NCBI RefSeq assembly: GCF_029223865.1
Contig: NZ_CP119520.1
Span: forward strand, 5,580,001-5,644,000
Source of the DNA: Telluria mixta
Lineage (GTDB): Bacteria > Pseudomonadota > Gammaproteobacteria > Burkholderiales > Burkholderiaceae_D
Direction: 5' to 3'
Length of the DNA stretch: 64,000 nt
The notes under the pieces were generated by a model that ran no database searches, was not told the DNA's origin, and saw nothing but the letters and a program-made list of their open reading frames with translations. Positions 17,139 to 26,248 of the stretch are shown piece by piece. The number at the start of each line of letters is the position of its first letter. Positions within the stretch are counted from its first letter, which is position 1. The position numbers were made by a program, and so were the translations under genes.

Positions 17139-17299
17139 GGTGTGTCCTCGCTGAAGATGACTGCAGGATGGAGTTGGCCTGTGCCGCGTTATCGCAGGCT
17201 GCGCAGGACGCACCATGAAAGTACACGACCCGATCGGTCGACGCAGGCCGTCCGATTGAAAAACGTGGTCAAACCCGGGTCAGCGATGAGCAAGCCGTC

Positions 17300-18532
17300 T
17301 CAATCCTCCCGATACAACGGCAACGTCAGCTTCACCGGCCGCACATCCATGCGCACGCGGTACACGGAATAGGTATCGGCCCGGTTCGACGTCCAGCCCT
17401 CGCTCTCCGGTGTGCGCGTAAATGTGAATTCGAAACCGCGGTCCGCCGCCGCGCCGGCCGGGTCGCCGAACGCGATGCCGGTGGCGCGGGCCTGGTCGCT
17501 GTCGCACAGCTTCATCAGCAGGTCGACGACGGCCGTGTTGCCGAGGATGTCCGGGGTGAACAGGGGACCGCGGTAGGATGGGTCGGCCGGGTCCACTTTT
17601 TCCTTGTCCGGGCCGGGCGTGAAGCGGCCGCTGGCCGGGTCGTAGCGGTCGCCGCTGTCCAGGTAGCTGATGCGGGCGCCCGTCACGTTGAAGCCGGTGC
17701 GCGCGGCGTCCACGCTGGCCTGGCCGAGGTCGAGCAGCAGCGCGCCCTTGTAGCCGATGACGGCGATCGACCGGTCCGGCGCGACGACGGCCGCCGTGTT
17801 TTCGTCGATGCCCAGGCCGAGCCTGTAGTGCTTGGCCAGCATCGCGGGCAGCATGCGGGCGAAGCGGCCGCGGATCAGCAAATGCTGGTCGACGAACACG
17901 TCGTCGCCGATGAAGCCGAGGCCGGGCGCGATATCGCGGCCATCCGTGATGCCGTCGCGCAGCGTGGGCAGCGGCGCGCGGCCTTCGTAGAACATCGTCT
18001 TGCTCATGATGGCCGCGCCGGCGCTCGTGCCGGCGATGACGCCGCCGCGCCGGTACATGTCCCACAGCGCGTCCAGCACGGCGCTGTTGCCGCCGTCGGC
18101 ATGGCGCAGCGCGGCCGTGATGCGGCCCTGGTCGCCGCCGGTGAAGAAAGCGCCGCCGGCCGCGCGCACGCTGGCGGCCAGTTGCGGGTCGTCCGCGGCC
18201 TTGCGCACGTCGGTCCCGGCCAGTTTCGCGGCGAGCGGCACGACGAACGGGCGGGCGCCGTAGCCGGCCAGGATTTCGGCCGTCAGGCGGCCGGAGCGCT
18301 CCGGATTGCCGGCCGCCGTCGGGAACACGGCGATGCGCGCGCCGGGGCCGCCGGCCAGTTCCACGATCTTTTTCCACACGGGGGCGTTGTCGGCCCGCAG
18401 CGCGCCGCCGGCGATCACGAGCGAGCCCTTGCCCGGGCCCGCGGGTGCCTGCGCGTCCGCGCGCGCGGCGGCGGGTACCAGGCCGAGGCTCAGCACGAAA
18501 GCGAGGGGCAACACAGGAAAGCGGATCGGCAT
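17300..18532 (-). CDS. Secreted S51-family peptidase (cyanophycinase-like)
   Basis: A 410-residue serine hydrolase of the S51 (class-I glutamine amidotransferase-like) group with a signal peptide (MPIRFPVLPLAFVLSLGLVPAAARA). The catalytic nucleophile is the serine of VIAGTSAGAAIMS (about residue 167), and GGAFFTGGDQGRIT is the upstream family motif. Cyanophycinases cleave the Arg-Asp storage polymer; others in this fold are isoaspartyl or Asp-specific dipeptidases. A likely job is extracellular or periplasmic degradation of a peptide polymer. The gene stands alone, divergent from a MYG1-like gene, and a second S51 protein is encoded at 29703. A fragment resembling this gene lies at 16115-16159. 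Confidence 0.86.
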   Translation of the reverse strand: MPIRFPVLPLAFVLSLGLVPAAARADAQAPAGPGKGSLVIAGGALRADNAPVWKKIVELAGGPGARIAVFPTAAGNPERSGRLTAEILAGYGARPFVVPLAAKLAGTDVRKAADDPQLAASVRAAGGAFFTGGDQGRITAALRHADGGNSAVLDALWDMYRRGGVIAGTSAGAAIMSKTMFYEGRAPLPTLRDGITDGRDIAPGLGFIGDDVFVDQHLLIRGRFARMLPAMLAKHYRLGLGIDENTAAVVAPDRSIAVIGYKGALLLDLGQASVDAARTGFNVTGARISYLDSGDRYDPASGRFTPGPDKEKVDPADPSYRGPLFTPDILGNTAVVDLLMKLCDSDQARATGIAFGDPAGAAADRGFEFTFTRTPESEGWTSNRADTYSVYRVRMDVRPVKLTLPLYRED

Positions 18533-18634
18533 GGCGGGCGTCTCGATGCGGATGGGAACACCCATCATCATACGCGTGCCCGGCCTTGCAGCCAAAGCCG
18601 GTATCATGGGGTATGCACTCAGATTGGAGCCAGA

Positions 18635-19594
18635 ATGTTGATCGTGACCCACAGCGGTAAATTCCACGCGGACGATGCGTGGGCGGTGGCCGTCCTGCTG
18701 CTGTTGTACCCGGACGCGGAGCTCGTGCGCACGCGCGACCCGGCCATCATCGCGCGGGCCGACGTCGCCATCGACGTGGGCGGCGAATGGAATCCGGCCG
18801 CGGGCCGCTTCGACCACCACCAGAAGGGCTTCGACGGCGCCCGCATGAGCGGCGTCCCCTACGCCAGCGCCGGCCTCGTGTGGCGCGAGTACGGCGCGCG
18901 CTGCGTGGCGCTGCTGGCGGAACGGCACGCCGGCTATAAATTGTCGGACGAGGCCGCGCAGCAGATGGCGTACGCGATCGATGCGGACGTGGTGCAATAC
19001 CTCGACCTGTCCGACGTGGGCGCGGCCCGCAACGCGCCCGGCAGCTATGGCCTGTCCGCGATCGTGTCCGGCTTCAATCCGAACTGGCTCGACGAGCAGC
19101 GGCTGGGCTATGGCCCGGCGGCCGAGGCCTACCGCGACGCGCAGTTCCGGCGCGTGCTGGGCCTGCTCACGGACCTGATGATCAATGCGGTGAAGTATCG
19201 CGTGGGCGCACAGCTCGCGGTCGAGCAGGTACGCCATGCGGAGGTGCTCGAAGGCGGCCGCGTGCTGTTCCTGAAAAATGCGGCACTGCCGTGGACGGCC
19301 ATCGTGCGCAAGGAGATGCCGAAGGTGCTGTTCGTCATCAGCTACAGCCTGGCCGAGCAGCGCCACATGATCCACACGGTGCCCGTCAGCGCGGAAAGCT
19401 TCGATGCGCGCGCCGACCTCCCGGCCGCGTGGGCGGGTTTGCGCGATGCCGACCTGGCCGCCGTGACCGGCGTGCCGGACGCGGGCTTTTGCCACAACGG
19501 CCGCTTCATCGCGGCGGCAAAGTCGTTCGAGGGGATCCTCGAGATGGCGCGGCAGGCGCTGCGCGAGGTAGATGCGCAGGCGCCCACGGCGTGA
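18635..19594 (+). CDS. MYG1 family protein (DHH-like exonuclease fold)
   Basis: A 319-residue protein of the MYG1 (UPF0160) family, conserved from bacteria to humans; the eukaryotic member is a 3'-5' RNA exonuclease. The metal-site motifs are present: THSGKFHADDAWAV at the N-terminus and DVGGEWNPAAGRFDHHQKGF (about 47-66), followed by GLVWREYGARCV. The substrate of the bacterial proteins is not established. The start at 18635 follows TTGGAG. It is divergent from the S51 peptidase gene with a 102-bp gap and no obvious partner. Confidence 0.9.
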   Translation: MLIVTHSGKFHADDAWAVAVLLLLYPDAELVRTRDPAIIARADVAIDVGGEWNPAAGRFDHHQKGFDGARMSGVPYASAGLVWREYGARCVALLAERHAGYKLSDEAAQQMAYAIDADVVQYLDLSDVGAARNAPGSYGLSAIVSGFNPNWLDEQRLGYGPAAEAYRDAQFRRVLGLLTDLMINAVKYRVGAQLAVEQVRHAEVLEGGRVLFLKNAALPWTAIVRKEMPKVLFVISYSLAEQRHMIHTVPVSAESFDARADLPAAWAGLRDADLAAVTGVPDAGFCHNGRFIAAAKSFEGILEMARQALREVDAQAPTA

Positions 19595-19668
19595 CAATGC
19601 GCGCAACTTGCGGGCGGAGCCGGATGCGGGAATAGCGGCTTTCGCTTTCGCTTTCGACCGGATGTGAC

Positions 19669-19794
19669 ATGATCAAGGTGGAGCTCGACGCGCTTCCGCA
19701 CAACGGCCTGGTCAGCGAGAGCCCGGAGAACGCGGCCGCGCTCGTCGGTACGATCGAGAATGGCATCAGTTATCTTCCTTACACTGCTCACTGA
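19669..19794 (+). CDS. Possible small protein of 41 residues
   Basis: The frame MIKVELDALPHNGLVSESPE is followed by ENAAALVGTIENGISYLPYTAH. The first 30 codons have the strong G/C third-position bias of genuine genes here; the last ten do not. There is no clear ribosome site and no recognised domain. It may be a small gene or the remnant of a longer one. A triple CTTTCG repeat lies just upstream (about 19639-19657). Confidence 0.25.
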   Translation: MIKVELDALPHNGLVSESPENAAALVGTIENGISYLPYTAH

Positions 19795-19838
19795 TCCGCC
19801 TCAGCCGCACCGTTACGATTTCATCAAATGGTTGTGGT

Positions 19839-19862
19839 TTTTTGGTGCGAAATCACCAAAAA
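19839..19862. terminator. T-rich hairpin before cheV
   Basis: TTTTTGGTG and CACCAAAAA are perfect 9-bp arms around CGAAAT. The A/T ends make it terminator-like in both directions. It separates the MYG1-like gene and small frame from cheV. The rest of the 354-bp gap shows no other feature I can support. Confidence 0.5.
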
Positions 19863-19948
19863 GTGACGGAGATTCATGCTGGTCTTTACACCGACACGCG
19901 GTTCGCGTCTAGAATTTCCCAAAAGAATCAACCTTTTTGGGATGGGAC

Positions 19949-20908
19949 ATGAAATCGGTTCAGCAGGAAGTCGACGAGCGCAGCAACCTTACGGGCACGA
20001 ATAAATTCGAGCTTTTGCTTTTCCGTCTCGGCGGCGACGCCAGCGGCGAGCACAGCGAGCTGTTCGGCATCAACGTCTTTAAAATCCGCGAGATCGTCGC
20101 CATGCCGACGATCACCAAGGTGGCCGGCGCGCCCGATCACGTCCTCGGCGTGGTCAACCTGCGCGGCCAGATCATCCAGGTCCTCGACCTGCCGGGCATC
20201 GCCGGCGTCACGCCCAAGACCGGCCTGAACATCATGCTGGTGACGGAATTCGCGCGCACCACGCAGGCGTTTGCAGTGGAGAGCGTGGAAGAAATCGTGC
20301 GCCTCGACTGGACACAGGTGATGTCGGCCGAGAAGAGCGCCGGCAGCGGCATGGTCACGAGCATCGCGCGCCTGGAAGCGGTCGACGGCCAACCGGCCCG
20401 CCTGGCCCAGGTGCTCGACGTCGAGACCATCCTGCGCAACCTGAACCCGGAATCCGAGACCGAGAACATCGAACAGGCCGTCGGTGCCAAAATGAAGCTG
20501 AAACCGGGCGCCGTGATCCTGGCCGCGGACGATTCCGTCGTCGCGCGCGCGCTGATCGAGCAGGGCCTGGATGCCATGGGCCTGCCGTTCGTCATGACCA
20601 AGAGCGGCAAGGAATGCTGGGAACAGCTGAACCACATCGCCGCCGCGGCGGAAGCCGAAGGCAAGACCGTGCACGACAAGGTCGCGCTCGTGCTGACCGA
20701 CCTCGAGATGCCGGAAATGGACGGCTTCACCCTGACCCGCAACATCAAGTCGAACGCGCGCTTCGGCAACATGCCGGTCGTGATCCACTCGTCGCTGTCC
20801 GGCACGACGAACGAGGAACACGTCAAGAACGTCCGCGCCGACGCCTATGTCGCCAAGTTCTCGGCCGAGGACCTGTCGCGCACCCTGCGCACGCTGCTGC
20901 GCCAGTAA
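19949..20908 (+). CDS. cheV: Chemotaxis coupling/response-regulator protein CheV
   Basis: A 319-residue fusion of a CheW domain (about 15-160), which couples chemoreceptors to CheA, with a receiver domain (about 185-315). The CheW part has ELFGINVFKIREIVAMPTIT and GVVNLRGQIIQVLDLP. The receiver phosphoacceptor is the Asp of LVLTDLEMPEMDGF, with VIHSSLSGTTNEEH and ADAYVAKF as the conserved Ser/Thr and Lys regions. I place the start at the ATG at 19949, after GGGATGGG. CheV acts at the receptor array in the cytoplasm. No other chemotaxis gene is present in the window; the next gene encodes a c-di-GMP enzyme. Confidence 0.94.
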   Translation: MKSVQQEVDERSNLTGTNKFELLLFRLGGDASGEHSELFGINVFKIREIVAMPTITKVAGAPDHVLGVVNLRGQIIQVLDLPGIAGVTPKTGLNIMLVTEFARTTQAFAVESVEEIVRLDWTQVMSAEKSAGSGMVTSIARLEAVDGQPARLAQVLDVETILRNLNPESETENIEQAVGAKMKLKPGAVILAADDSVVARALIEQGLDAMGLPFVMTKSGKECWEQLNHIAAAAEAEGKTVHDKVALVLTDLEMPEMDGFTLTRNIKSNARFGNMPVVIHSSLSGTTNEEHVKNVRADAYVAKFSAEDLSRTLRTLLRQ

Positions 20909-20919
20909 TTCTTCCCCAC

Positions 20920-20951
20920 GCGGTGCCGGCATGCCTGCCGGCCCGCACCGC
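20920..20951. terminator. Hairpin after cheV
   Basis: GCCGGCA (20925-20931) and TGCCGGC (20936-20942) form a perfect stem around TGCC, extended by outer GCGGT/ACCGC complementarity. There is no T-run, so the effect on transcription is uncertain. Confidence 0.45.
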
Positions 20952-21077
20952 ACCGCCCACTGCTGAGTTGTTGTCGGGCAACACTCCCAAGCGAATTTAC
21001 GTAGGCCTTGCCCTACGGCAATAGTCATGCCGCATAATGACTGCTCAGGGTGCTGTTTCCCACCTTTTCAGAATCCC

Positions 21078-23462
21078 ATGCCACACCCGACATCGTTTAT
21101 CGCGAGCATCTGGACAACGGATACGGAGGGCGTCTGCACGTCCGCCGTCGACCACGCACAGGGCGCGCTGCCGCCGTTCGCCGTCGCGACGCGCCTGCCC
21201 GACTGGCTGCGCGCGTATGCCGTGGACGGGCAGGCGGCGGACCGCGTCGCGGATGCGCTGGCGCGGCACACGGCGTTCGGCGAAGAGGTCGGGATCAAGT
21301 GCGCGGATGGCGTCATGCGCCGCGTCGCCGTGTCCGGGCTCCCGGGGATGGATACCGCGGGCCGGTGCACCGGGTGGTCCGGCGCCTTCGCCGACGTCAC
21401 GGAACAGAAGGCGACGCTCGACCGCGCGCTGCGCAGCGACGCGGAGCACCGCCTCATCGTCGACCACAGCATGGACCTGATCGCGCATTGCGGCGTGGAC
21501 GGCCGCTATATCCACGTGTCGCCGTCCTACACGACCTTGCTGGGCTGGGAGGCGGCGGACATCGTGGGACGAAACGGGCTCGATTTCCTCCATCCCGACG
21601 ACCGGGCCCAGGCGGCTGCCGCGCTGGCACGTGTCGTCGCCGGCGAGGAGATCGGCGACGTGATCGAGGTCCGCAAGCGGCATCGCGACGGCCATTATGT
21701 GGAGCTGGGCTCCAAGCTGCGCAAGGTCGCGGATCCCGCCACCGGCGCCGTGTTCGGGGCCGTCCTCGTCTCGCGCGACATCACGCGCGAAAAGGAGATG
21801 CTGCACCGGGTCGAGCAGGCGCACGCGCGGGTACGCACGATCCTGGAAAGCATTGAGGATGGCTTCTTCTCGGTGAATCGGGACTGGGAGATCACGTACG
21901 CGAACACGCTCGCCGAAGTCTTTGCCGGGGTCGAGCCGGGGACGTCGGGTGGCAAGGTATTGTGGGATCTGGCCAACGGGCTGGAAGGTACGGAAACCAG
22001 CCGTGTCTACCGGCGCGCGATGGAACGGCGCGAGAACGAGGCGTTCGAGACGTTCTACGAACCGGAGGGCGTCTGGCTCAGCGTGCGCGTGTATGCCCAC
22101 GAGGACGGACTGTCGGTGTTCTTCCACGATATCTCCGACCGCAAGCGCGCCGAGGAGCGGCTGGAACAGCTGGCCACGCGCGACGATCTCACCGGCCTGC
22201 CCAACCGGGCCTGGTTGAACGGCCATTTGCGCTCGATGCTGGGCCAGGCACGCGGCCAGGCGGAAACCACCGTGCTGTTCATCGACCTGAACCGCTTCAA
22301 GGAAGTCAACGATTCGCTGGGCCACGCGGCCGGCGACCATCTGCTGCGGCAGGTGGGCTTGCGACTGCAATCGTGCCTGCGTCCGGGCGACGTCGTGGCG
22401 CGGCTGGGCGGCGACGAATTCGTCGTCGCGGCCCATTGCGCGGGCCGCGAGGCGGCCGCCGGCATCGCACAGCGCTTGCTGAAAACGCTCACCAATCCAT
22501 TCCACATCGACGGGCTGGAGATGTGCGTGGGCGCGTCCATCGGCATCAGCCTGTCGGGCCAGGACGGCGCCACGCCGGAGCTGCTGTTCCAGAACGCGGA
22601 TACGGCGATGTACAAGGCGAAGGCGCTGGGCGCGAGTTCCTACCAGTTCTTCGAACCGGAGATGAGCGTGGAAGCGCGGCGCCGGCTGCAGGTGGAGACG
22701 GCCCTGCGGCGCGCGCTGGAGCTGGGCCAGTTCGAACTGCACTACCAGCCGCGCATCGACGTGCGCACCTTCCGCCTGCGCGGCGTGGAAGTGCTGTTGC
22801 GCTGGAAGCATCCGGAACTCGGGCAGGTGGCGCCGTTCGAATTCGTCCCGATCGCGGAAGAGCGCGGCCACATCGAAGAAATCGGCCGCTGGGTGCTGCG
22901 CGAGGCCTGCCGCGTCGGCAAGGAGCTCTCGGACAAGTACGGCACGCAGCTGCATGTGTCCGTGAACGTGTCGGCACGCCAGCTGCGGTCGGCGGAGCTC
23001 GTCGCCGACGTCGAGCAGGCGCTGCGCGTGTCCGGTTTCGCGCCGCGCGCGCTGGAACTGGAGCTGACCGAGAGCGCGCTGATCGACGACATCGAACAAT
23101 CCGTCGACGTGCTCCACCGCCTCAAGCGCCTGGGCGTGAAGCTGGCGCTGGACGACTTCGGTACCGGCTATTCGAGCCTGTCGTACCTGAAGCGTTTCCC
23201 CGTCGACGTGCTGAAACTGGACCGCTCGTTCTTCCTGGACGAGTGCCCGAACGGCGACGACTTCGTCGCGGCGCTCGTCCACATGGCGCACGCGCTCGGC
23301 CTCACGGTGGTCGCGGAAGGCATCGAGACGGAAGAAGTGATGGAGACGCTGCGCGACTGCCGCTGCGACGAGGCGCAGGGCTATCTGTTCGCGCGGCCGA
23401 TGGCGCTGCCGGACTTCGACAAATTCCTGCAGTGCGAAGTGCCGGGGGCGCTGGCCGCCTGA
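21078..23462 (+). CDS. PAS-GGDEF-EAL cyclic-di-GMP enzyme
   Basis: Cytoplasmic c-di-GMP signalling protein of about 794 residues, without membrane segments. Two to three PAS sensor modules come first (ending near GAFADVTEQKATL, VLVSRDITREKEM and VFFHDISDRKRAEER). A GGDEF domain follows with intact RLGGDEFV, then an EAL domain whose signature reads EVLLRW instead of EALLRW but keeps the catalytic Glu. DDFGTGYSSLSYLKRF, KLDRSF and VVAEGIET are conserved, so phosphodiesterase activity is likely; net direction cannot be read. Neither possible start (21027 or 21078) has a good ribosome site; I prefer 21078 because the extra residues look non-coding. Proximity to cheV suggests a motility link. Confidence 0.9.
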   Translation: MPHPTSFIASIWTTDTEGVCTSAVDHAQGALPPFAVATRLPDWLRAYAVDGQAADRVADALARHTAFGEEVGIKCADGVMRRVAVSGLPGMDTAGRCTGWSGAFADVTEQKATLDRALRSDAEHRLIVDHSMDLIAHCGVDGRYIHVSPSYTTLLGWEAADIVGRNGLDFLHPDDRAQAAAALARVVAGEEIGDVIEVRKRHRDGHYVELGSKLRKVADPATGAVFGAVLVSRDITREKEMLHRVEQAHARVRTILESIEDGFFSVNRDWEITYANTLAEVFAGVEPGTSGGKVLWDLANGLEGTETSRVYRRAMERRENEAFETFYEPEGVWLSVRVYAHEDGLSVFFHDISDRKRAEERLEQLATRDDLTGLPNRAWLNGHLRSMLGQARGQAETTVLFIDLNRFKEVNDSLGHAAGDHLLRQVGLRLQSCLRPGDVVARLGGDEFVVAAHCAGREAAAGIAQRLLKTLTNPFHIDGLEMCVGASIGISLSGQDGATPELLFQNADTAMYKAKALGASSYQFFEPEMSVEARRRLQVETALRRALELGQFELHYQPRIDVRTFRLRGVEVLLRWKHPELGQVAPFEFVPIAEERGHIEEIGRWVLREACRVGKELSDKYGTQLHVSVNVSARQLRSAELVADVEQALRVSGFAPRALELELTESALIDDIEQSVDVLHRLKRLGVKLALDDFGTGYSSLSYLKRFPVDVLKLDRSFFLDECPNGDDFVAALVHMAHALGLTVVAEGIETEEVMETLRDCRCDEAQGYLFARPMALPDFDKFLQCEVPGALAA

Positions 23463-23480
23463 CACCCCGCCCGCGCCGGT

Positions 23481-24848
23481 TCAGCGCGCGTAGCTCGGCT
23501 TCTTCGGATCGTACGTCCAGCCGGGCACGAGGTAACGCATCGCCATCGCGTCGTCGCGCGCGCCGCCGGCCACCTTCTTGTACAACTCGTGCGCGGCGGC
23601 GATGCGCTCCATGTCCGGCTTGACGCCGAGGCCCGGCGCGTCCGGCACGGCGACCTGGCCGCCCACGATCTTCAGCGGTTCCGTCGTCAGGCGCTCGCGG
23701 CCTTCCTGCCAGATCCAGTGCGTGTCGATGGCCGTGATGTCGCCCGGCGCGGCGGCGGCGCAGTGCGTGAACATGGCCAGCGACACGTCGAAGTGGTTGT
23801 TCGAGTGCGAACCCCACGTCAGGCCCCAGTCGTGGCACAGCTGTGCGAGGCGCACGGAGCCCTGCATGGTCCAGAAGTGCGGGTCGGCGAGCGGGATGTC
23901 GACGGCGCCCAGCAGGTGCGAGTGCGCCATCTGGCGCCAGTCCGTCGCGACCATGTTCGTCGCCGTGCGGATGCCCGTGGCGCGCTTGAATTCCGCCATG
24001 ATCTCGCGGCCCGAGTAGCCGTTCTCCGGACCGCACGGATCCTCCGCATACGACAGCACATGGCCCTGGCCCTTGCAGGCGGCAATCGCTTCCGCCAGCG
24101 ACCAGGCGCCGTTCGGGTCCAGCGTCGCGCGCGCGTCCGGGAAGCGCCGCTTGATGGCGGCCACCGCCGCGATCTCGTCCTCGGGCCGCATCACGCCGCC
24201 TTTTAGCTTGAAGTCGCGGAAGCCGTATTTGTCGACGGCGGCGGACGCCAGGTCGGCAATCTGCTCGGGGCTCAGCGCTTCCTCGTCGCGAACCTTGTAC
24301 CAGCCATCCTTCACCGCCTCGCCGTCGTACGGAAGATCCGTCTGCGTACGGTCGCCGATGTAGAACAGGTAGGCGAGCATCGTCACGTGCGTGCGCTGCT
24401 GGCCGTCGCCCAGCAATTCGCACAGCGGCACCGCGAGGTGCTGGCCCAGCAGGTCCAGCAGGGCCGCTTCCACGGCCGTCACCACGTTTTCCAGGCGCAG
24501 GTTGATTTCGTGCGGCTGCTTCATGACCGCTTCCTCGGCGCTTGACGTCACCTGGTGGCTCACGCCGGAGATCGCCGTGCGCAGCACGTTCAGGGTGCGG
24601 TTGTAGCGCGCCACCTCGGTGCCCGTCACGAGCGGCACGAGCCGCTCCAGCGCGCGCAGAATGCCGTTCGAGCCGGGCACCTCGCCCATGCCGGTATTAC
24701 CGGCGCTGTCCTTCAGCAGGACGAGGATACGGGTGAAGTAGGGCGCGTGGGCGCCGCACAGGTTCAGCAGCATGCTGTCGCGGCCGGCCACGGGGATCAC
24801 CTGCATCTCGGTGACGATCGGGCTGGCGGCGCGCTGGATGAGGGGCAT
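23481..24848 (-). CDS. gudD: D-glucarate dehydratase
   Basis: Enolase-superfamily enzyme converting D-glucarate to 5-dehydro-4-deoxyglucarate. The 455 residues start [22 protein letters not shown] after AGGAGACACTGAA. The catalytic lysine pair lies in [18 protein letters not shown] (about 210-225), metal ligands around [11 protein letters not shown] and [10 protein letters not shown], and the catalytic histidine in [15 protein letters not shown] (about 338). Full length equals the E. coli enzyme. It is divergent from the SGNH esterase-GH115 pair, which releases methylglucuronate. Glucuronate oxidised to glucarate would be consumed here, linking glucuronoxylan debranching to central metabolism. 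The oxidising dehydrogenase (Udh) is not in the window. Confidence 0.95.
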   Translation of the reverse strand: MPLIQRAASPIVTEMQVIPVAGRDSMLLNLCGAHAPYFTRILVLLKDSAGNTGMGEVPGSNGILRALERLVPLVTGTEVARYNRTLNVLRTAISGVSHQVTSSAEEAVMKQPHEINLRLENVVTAVEAALLDLLGQHLAVPLCELLGDGQQRTHVTMLAYLFYIGDRTQTDLPYDGEAVKDGWYKVRDEEALSPEQIADLASAAVDKYGFRDFKLKGGVMRPEDEIAAVAAIKRRFPDARATLDPNGAWSLAEAIAACKGQGHVLSYAEDPCGPENGYSGREIMAEFKRATGIRTATNMVATDWRQMAHSHLLGAVDIPLADPHFWTMQGSVRLAQLCHDWGLTWGSHSNNHFDVSLAMFTHCAAAAPGDITAIDTHWIWQEGRERLTTEPLKIVGGQVAVPDAPGLGVKPDMERIAAAHELYKKVAGGARDDAMAMRYLVPGWTYDPKKPSYAR

Positions 24849-24895
24849 TTCAGTGTCTCCTGGTGATGACGGGCATATCGAAAAAATAGTTCTCG

Positions 24896-24937
24896 TTGCC
24901 CGTAACATTGATCTAAACTAGAATGGTAGCGCAACCA
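24896..24937 (+). promoter_or_regulatory. Promoter with xyl-box-like operator before SGNH esterase-GH115
   Basis: TTGCCC (24896-24901), 17 bp, TAGAAT (24919-24924) form a good promoter. The operator-like TGGTAGCGCAACCA (24924-24937) starts on the last base of the -10 box and sits inside the symmetric AATGGTAGCGCAACCATT. It differs at two positions from the xyl-box TGGTAGCGCTAACA known from Xanthomonas. A repressor bound here would block transcription start. The divergent gudD gene could share this control. Confidence 0.65.
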
Positions 24938-24961
24938 TTTGCTCAGTGTGAAGGAATAACG

Positions 24962-26218
24962 ATGTCCCGTCAATCGATTCTGGCTGCCAGCCTCCTGTGT
25001 CTCTCCCTCGGCGGCTGTGCCGCGATCGCCGTCCAAACCCCAGCCGGCGAGTACTGGGTCGCCTCGTGGGGCAGTGCCCAGCTGGTACCGGAAGGCCAGA
25101 ACGAACTGCCTGCCGCCCAATGGCGGGATGCCAGCCTGCGCCAGGTCGTGCGGGTGTCGCTGGGCGGCCGCCAGCTGCGCGTCAAGCTCTCCAACGTGTT
25201 CAGCACGGCCCCGCTCGTGATCGACGCCGGCAGCGTCGCGCTGGCGACCGCACCCGGCAAGGCCGACGTCGACGCCGCCAGCCTGCGCCCGCTGCGCTTC
25301 GGGGGTGCCGCGTCCATCACGATTCCGGCCGGCGCGGAATACCTGAGTGATCCCGTCGACCTGCCGCATGCCGCGGGCGCCGATCTCGCCATCTCGCTGC
25401 ATTTTCCCCAGGCGCCGGCGCGCCAGACGGGCCACCCCGGCGCGCGCGCGACGAGCTTTCGCGTGCCCGGCAACCAGGTACTGGCCGCGGGCTGGCCGCA
25501 GGCCGACACCTTTACGCGCTGGTACCAGATCACGGGCGTCGAAGTGCTGGACCGCGCCGGGGCGCATACGGTCGTCGCGATCGGCGACTCGATCACGGAC
25601 GGCTATGGCGTGAATCCGGATACGTACATGCGCTGGACGGACGGCCTGGCCACGCGCCTGCGCGCCGCCGGCATGACGGACGTGGGCGTCGTCAACGCGG
25701 GCATCGGCGGCGGCCGCATGCTGCGCGACGGTCTGGGCCCGAACCTCGTGTCCCGCTTCGAACGCGACGTGCTGGCGCGGCCCGGCGTCTCCCACGCCAT
25801 CGTCATGATCGGCGTGAACGATTTCGGCGTGCAGCACCGGAACAAGGAAGACACCCCGGCGGCGCGCGCGGCGCTGCTGGACGACCTGAAACAGGCGTAT
25901 CGCCAGATCGTCGCGCGTGCCCATCTGCAGGGCGTGTGCGTGCTGGGCGCCACCATCAGCCCGTACGGCGGCAGCGGCTATTACGCGCCGGGCCCGGACA
26001 ACGAAGCCGACCGCCTCGCGTACAACCAGTGGATCCGCAGCGCGGGCGTCGTCGACGGCGTCGTCGACTTCGACGCGGCGCTGCGCGATCCGGCCAAACC
26101 CGACCACCTGCTCAAGGCACTTGACAACGACGGCCTGCATCCGTCGACCGCCGGCTACAAGGCAATGGCGGACGCCGTCCCGCTGGAGCAGCTCAAGACC
26201 TGCCGCATCGCGCGCTGA
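24962..26218 (+). CDS. Secreted SGNH/GDSL hydrolase, probable carbohydrate esterase
   Basis: A 418-residue lipoprotein-type secreted esterase (signal MSRQSILAASLLCLSLGGC, Cys 19). An N-terminal beta-rich domain (about 25-195) precedes the SGNH catalytic domain. The nucleophile is in VAIGDSITDGYG (about 206), the oxyanion Gly in VVNAGIGGGR, the Asn in MIGVNDFG, and the Asp-His pair in DNDGLHPSTAGY (about 390). The substrate is not readable, but the neighbouring GH115 gene 30 bp downstream and the xyl-box-like operator upstream suggest deacetylation (or another ester removal) on glucuronoxylan. Confidence 0.88.
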   Translation: MSRQSILAASLLCLSLGGCAAIAVQTPAGEYWVASWGSAQLVPEGQNELPAAQWRDASLRQVVRVSLGGRQLRVKLSNVFSTAPLVIDAGSVALATAPGKADVDAASLRPLRFGGAASITIPAGAEYLSDPVDLPHAAGADLAISLHFPQAPARQTGHPGARATSFRVPGNQVLAAGWPQADTFTRWYQITGVEVLDRAGAHTVVAIGDSITDGYGVNPDTYMRWTDGLATRLRAAGMTDVGVVNAGIGGGRMLRDGLGPNLVSRFERDVLARPGVSHAIVMIGVNDFGVQHRNKEDTPAARAALLDDLKQAYRQIVARAHLQGVCVLGATISPYGGSGYYAPGPDNEADRLAYNQWIRSAGVVDGVVDFDAALRDPAKPDHLLKALDNDGLHPSTAGYKAMADAVPLEQLKTCRIAR

Positions 26219-26248
26219 ACGCGTTCCCATAAAAACATCAGGAGACTT

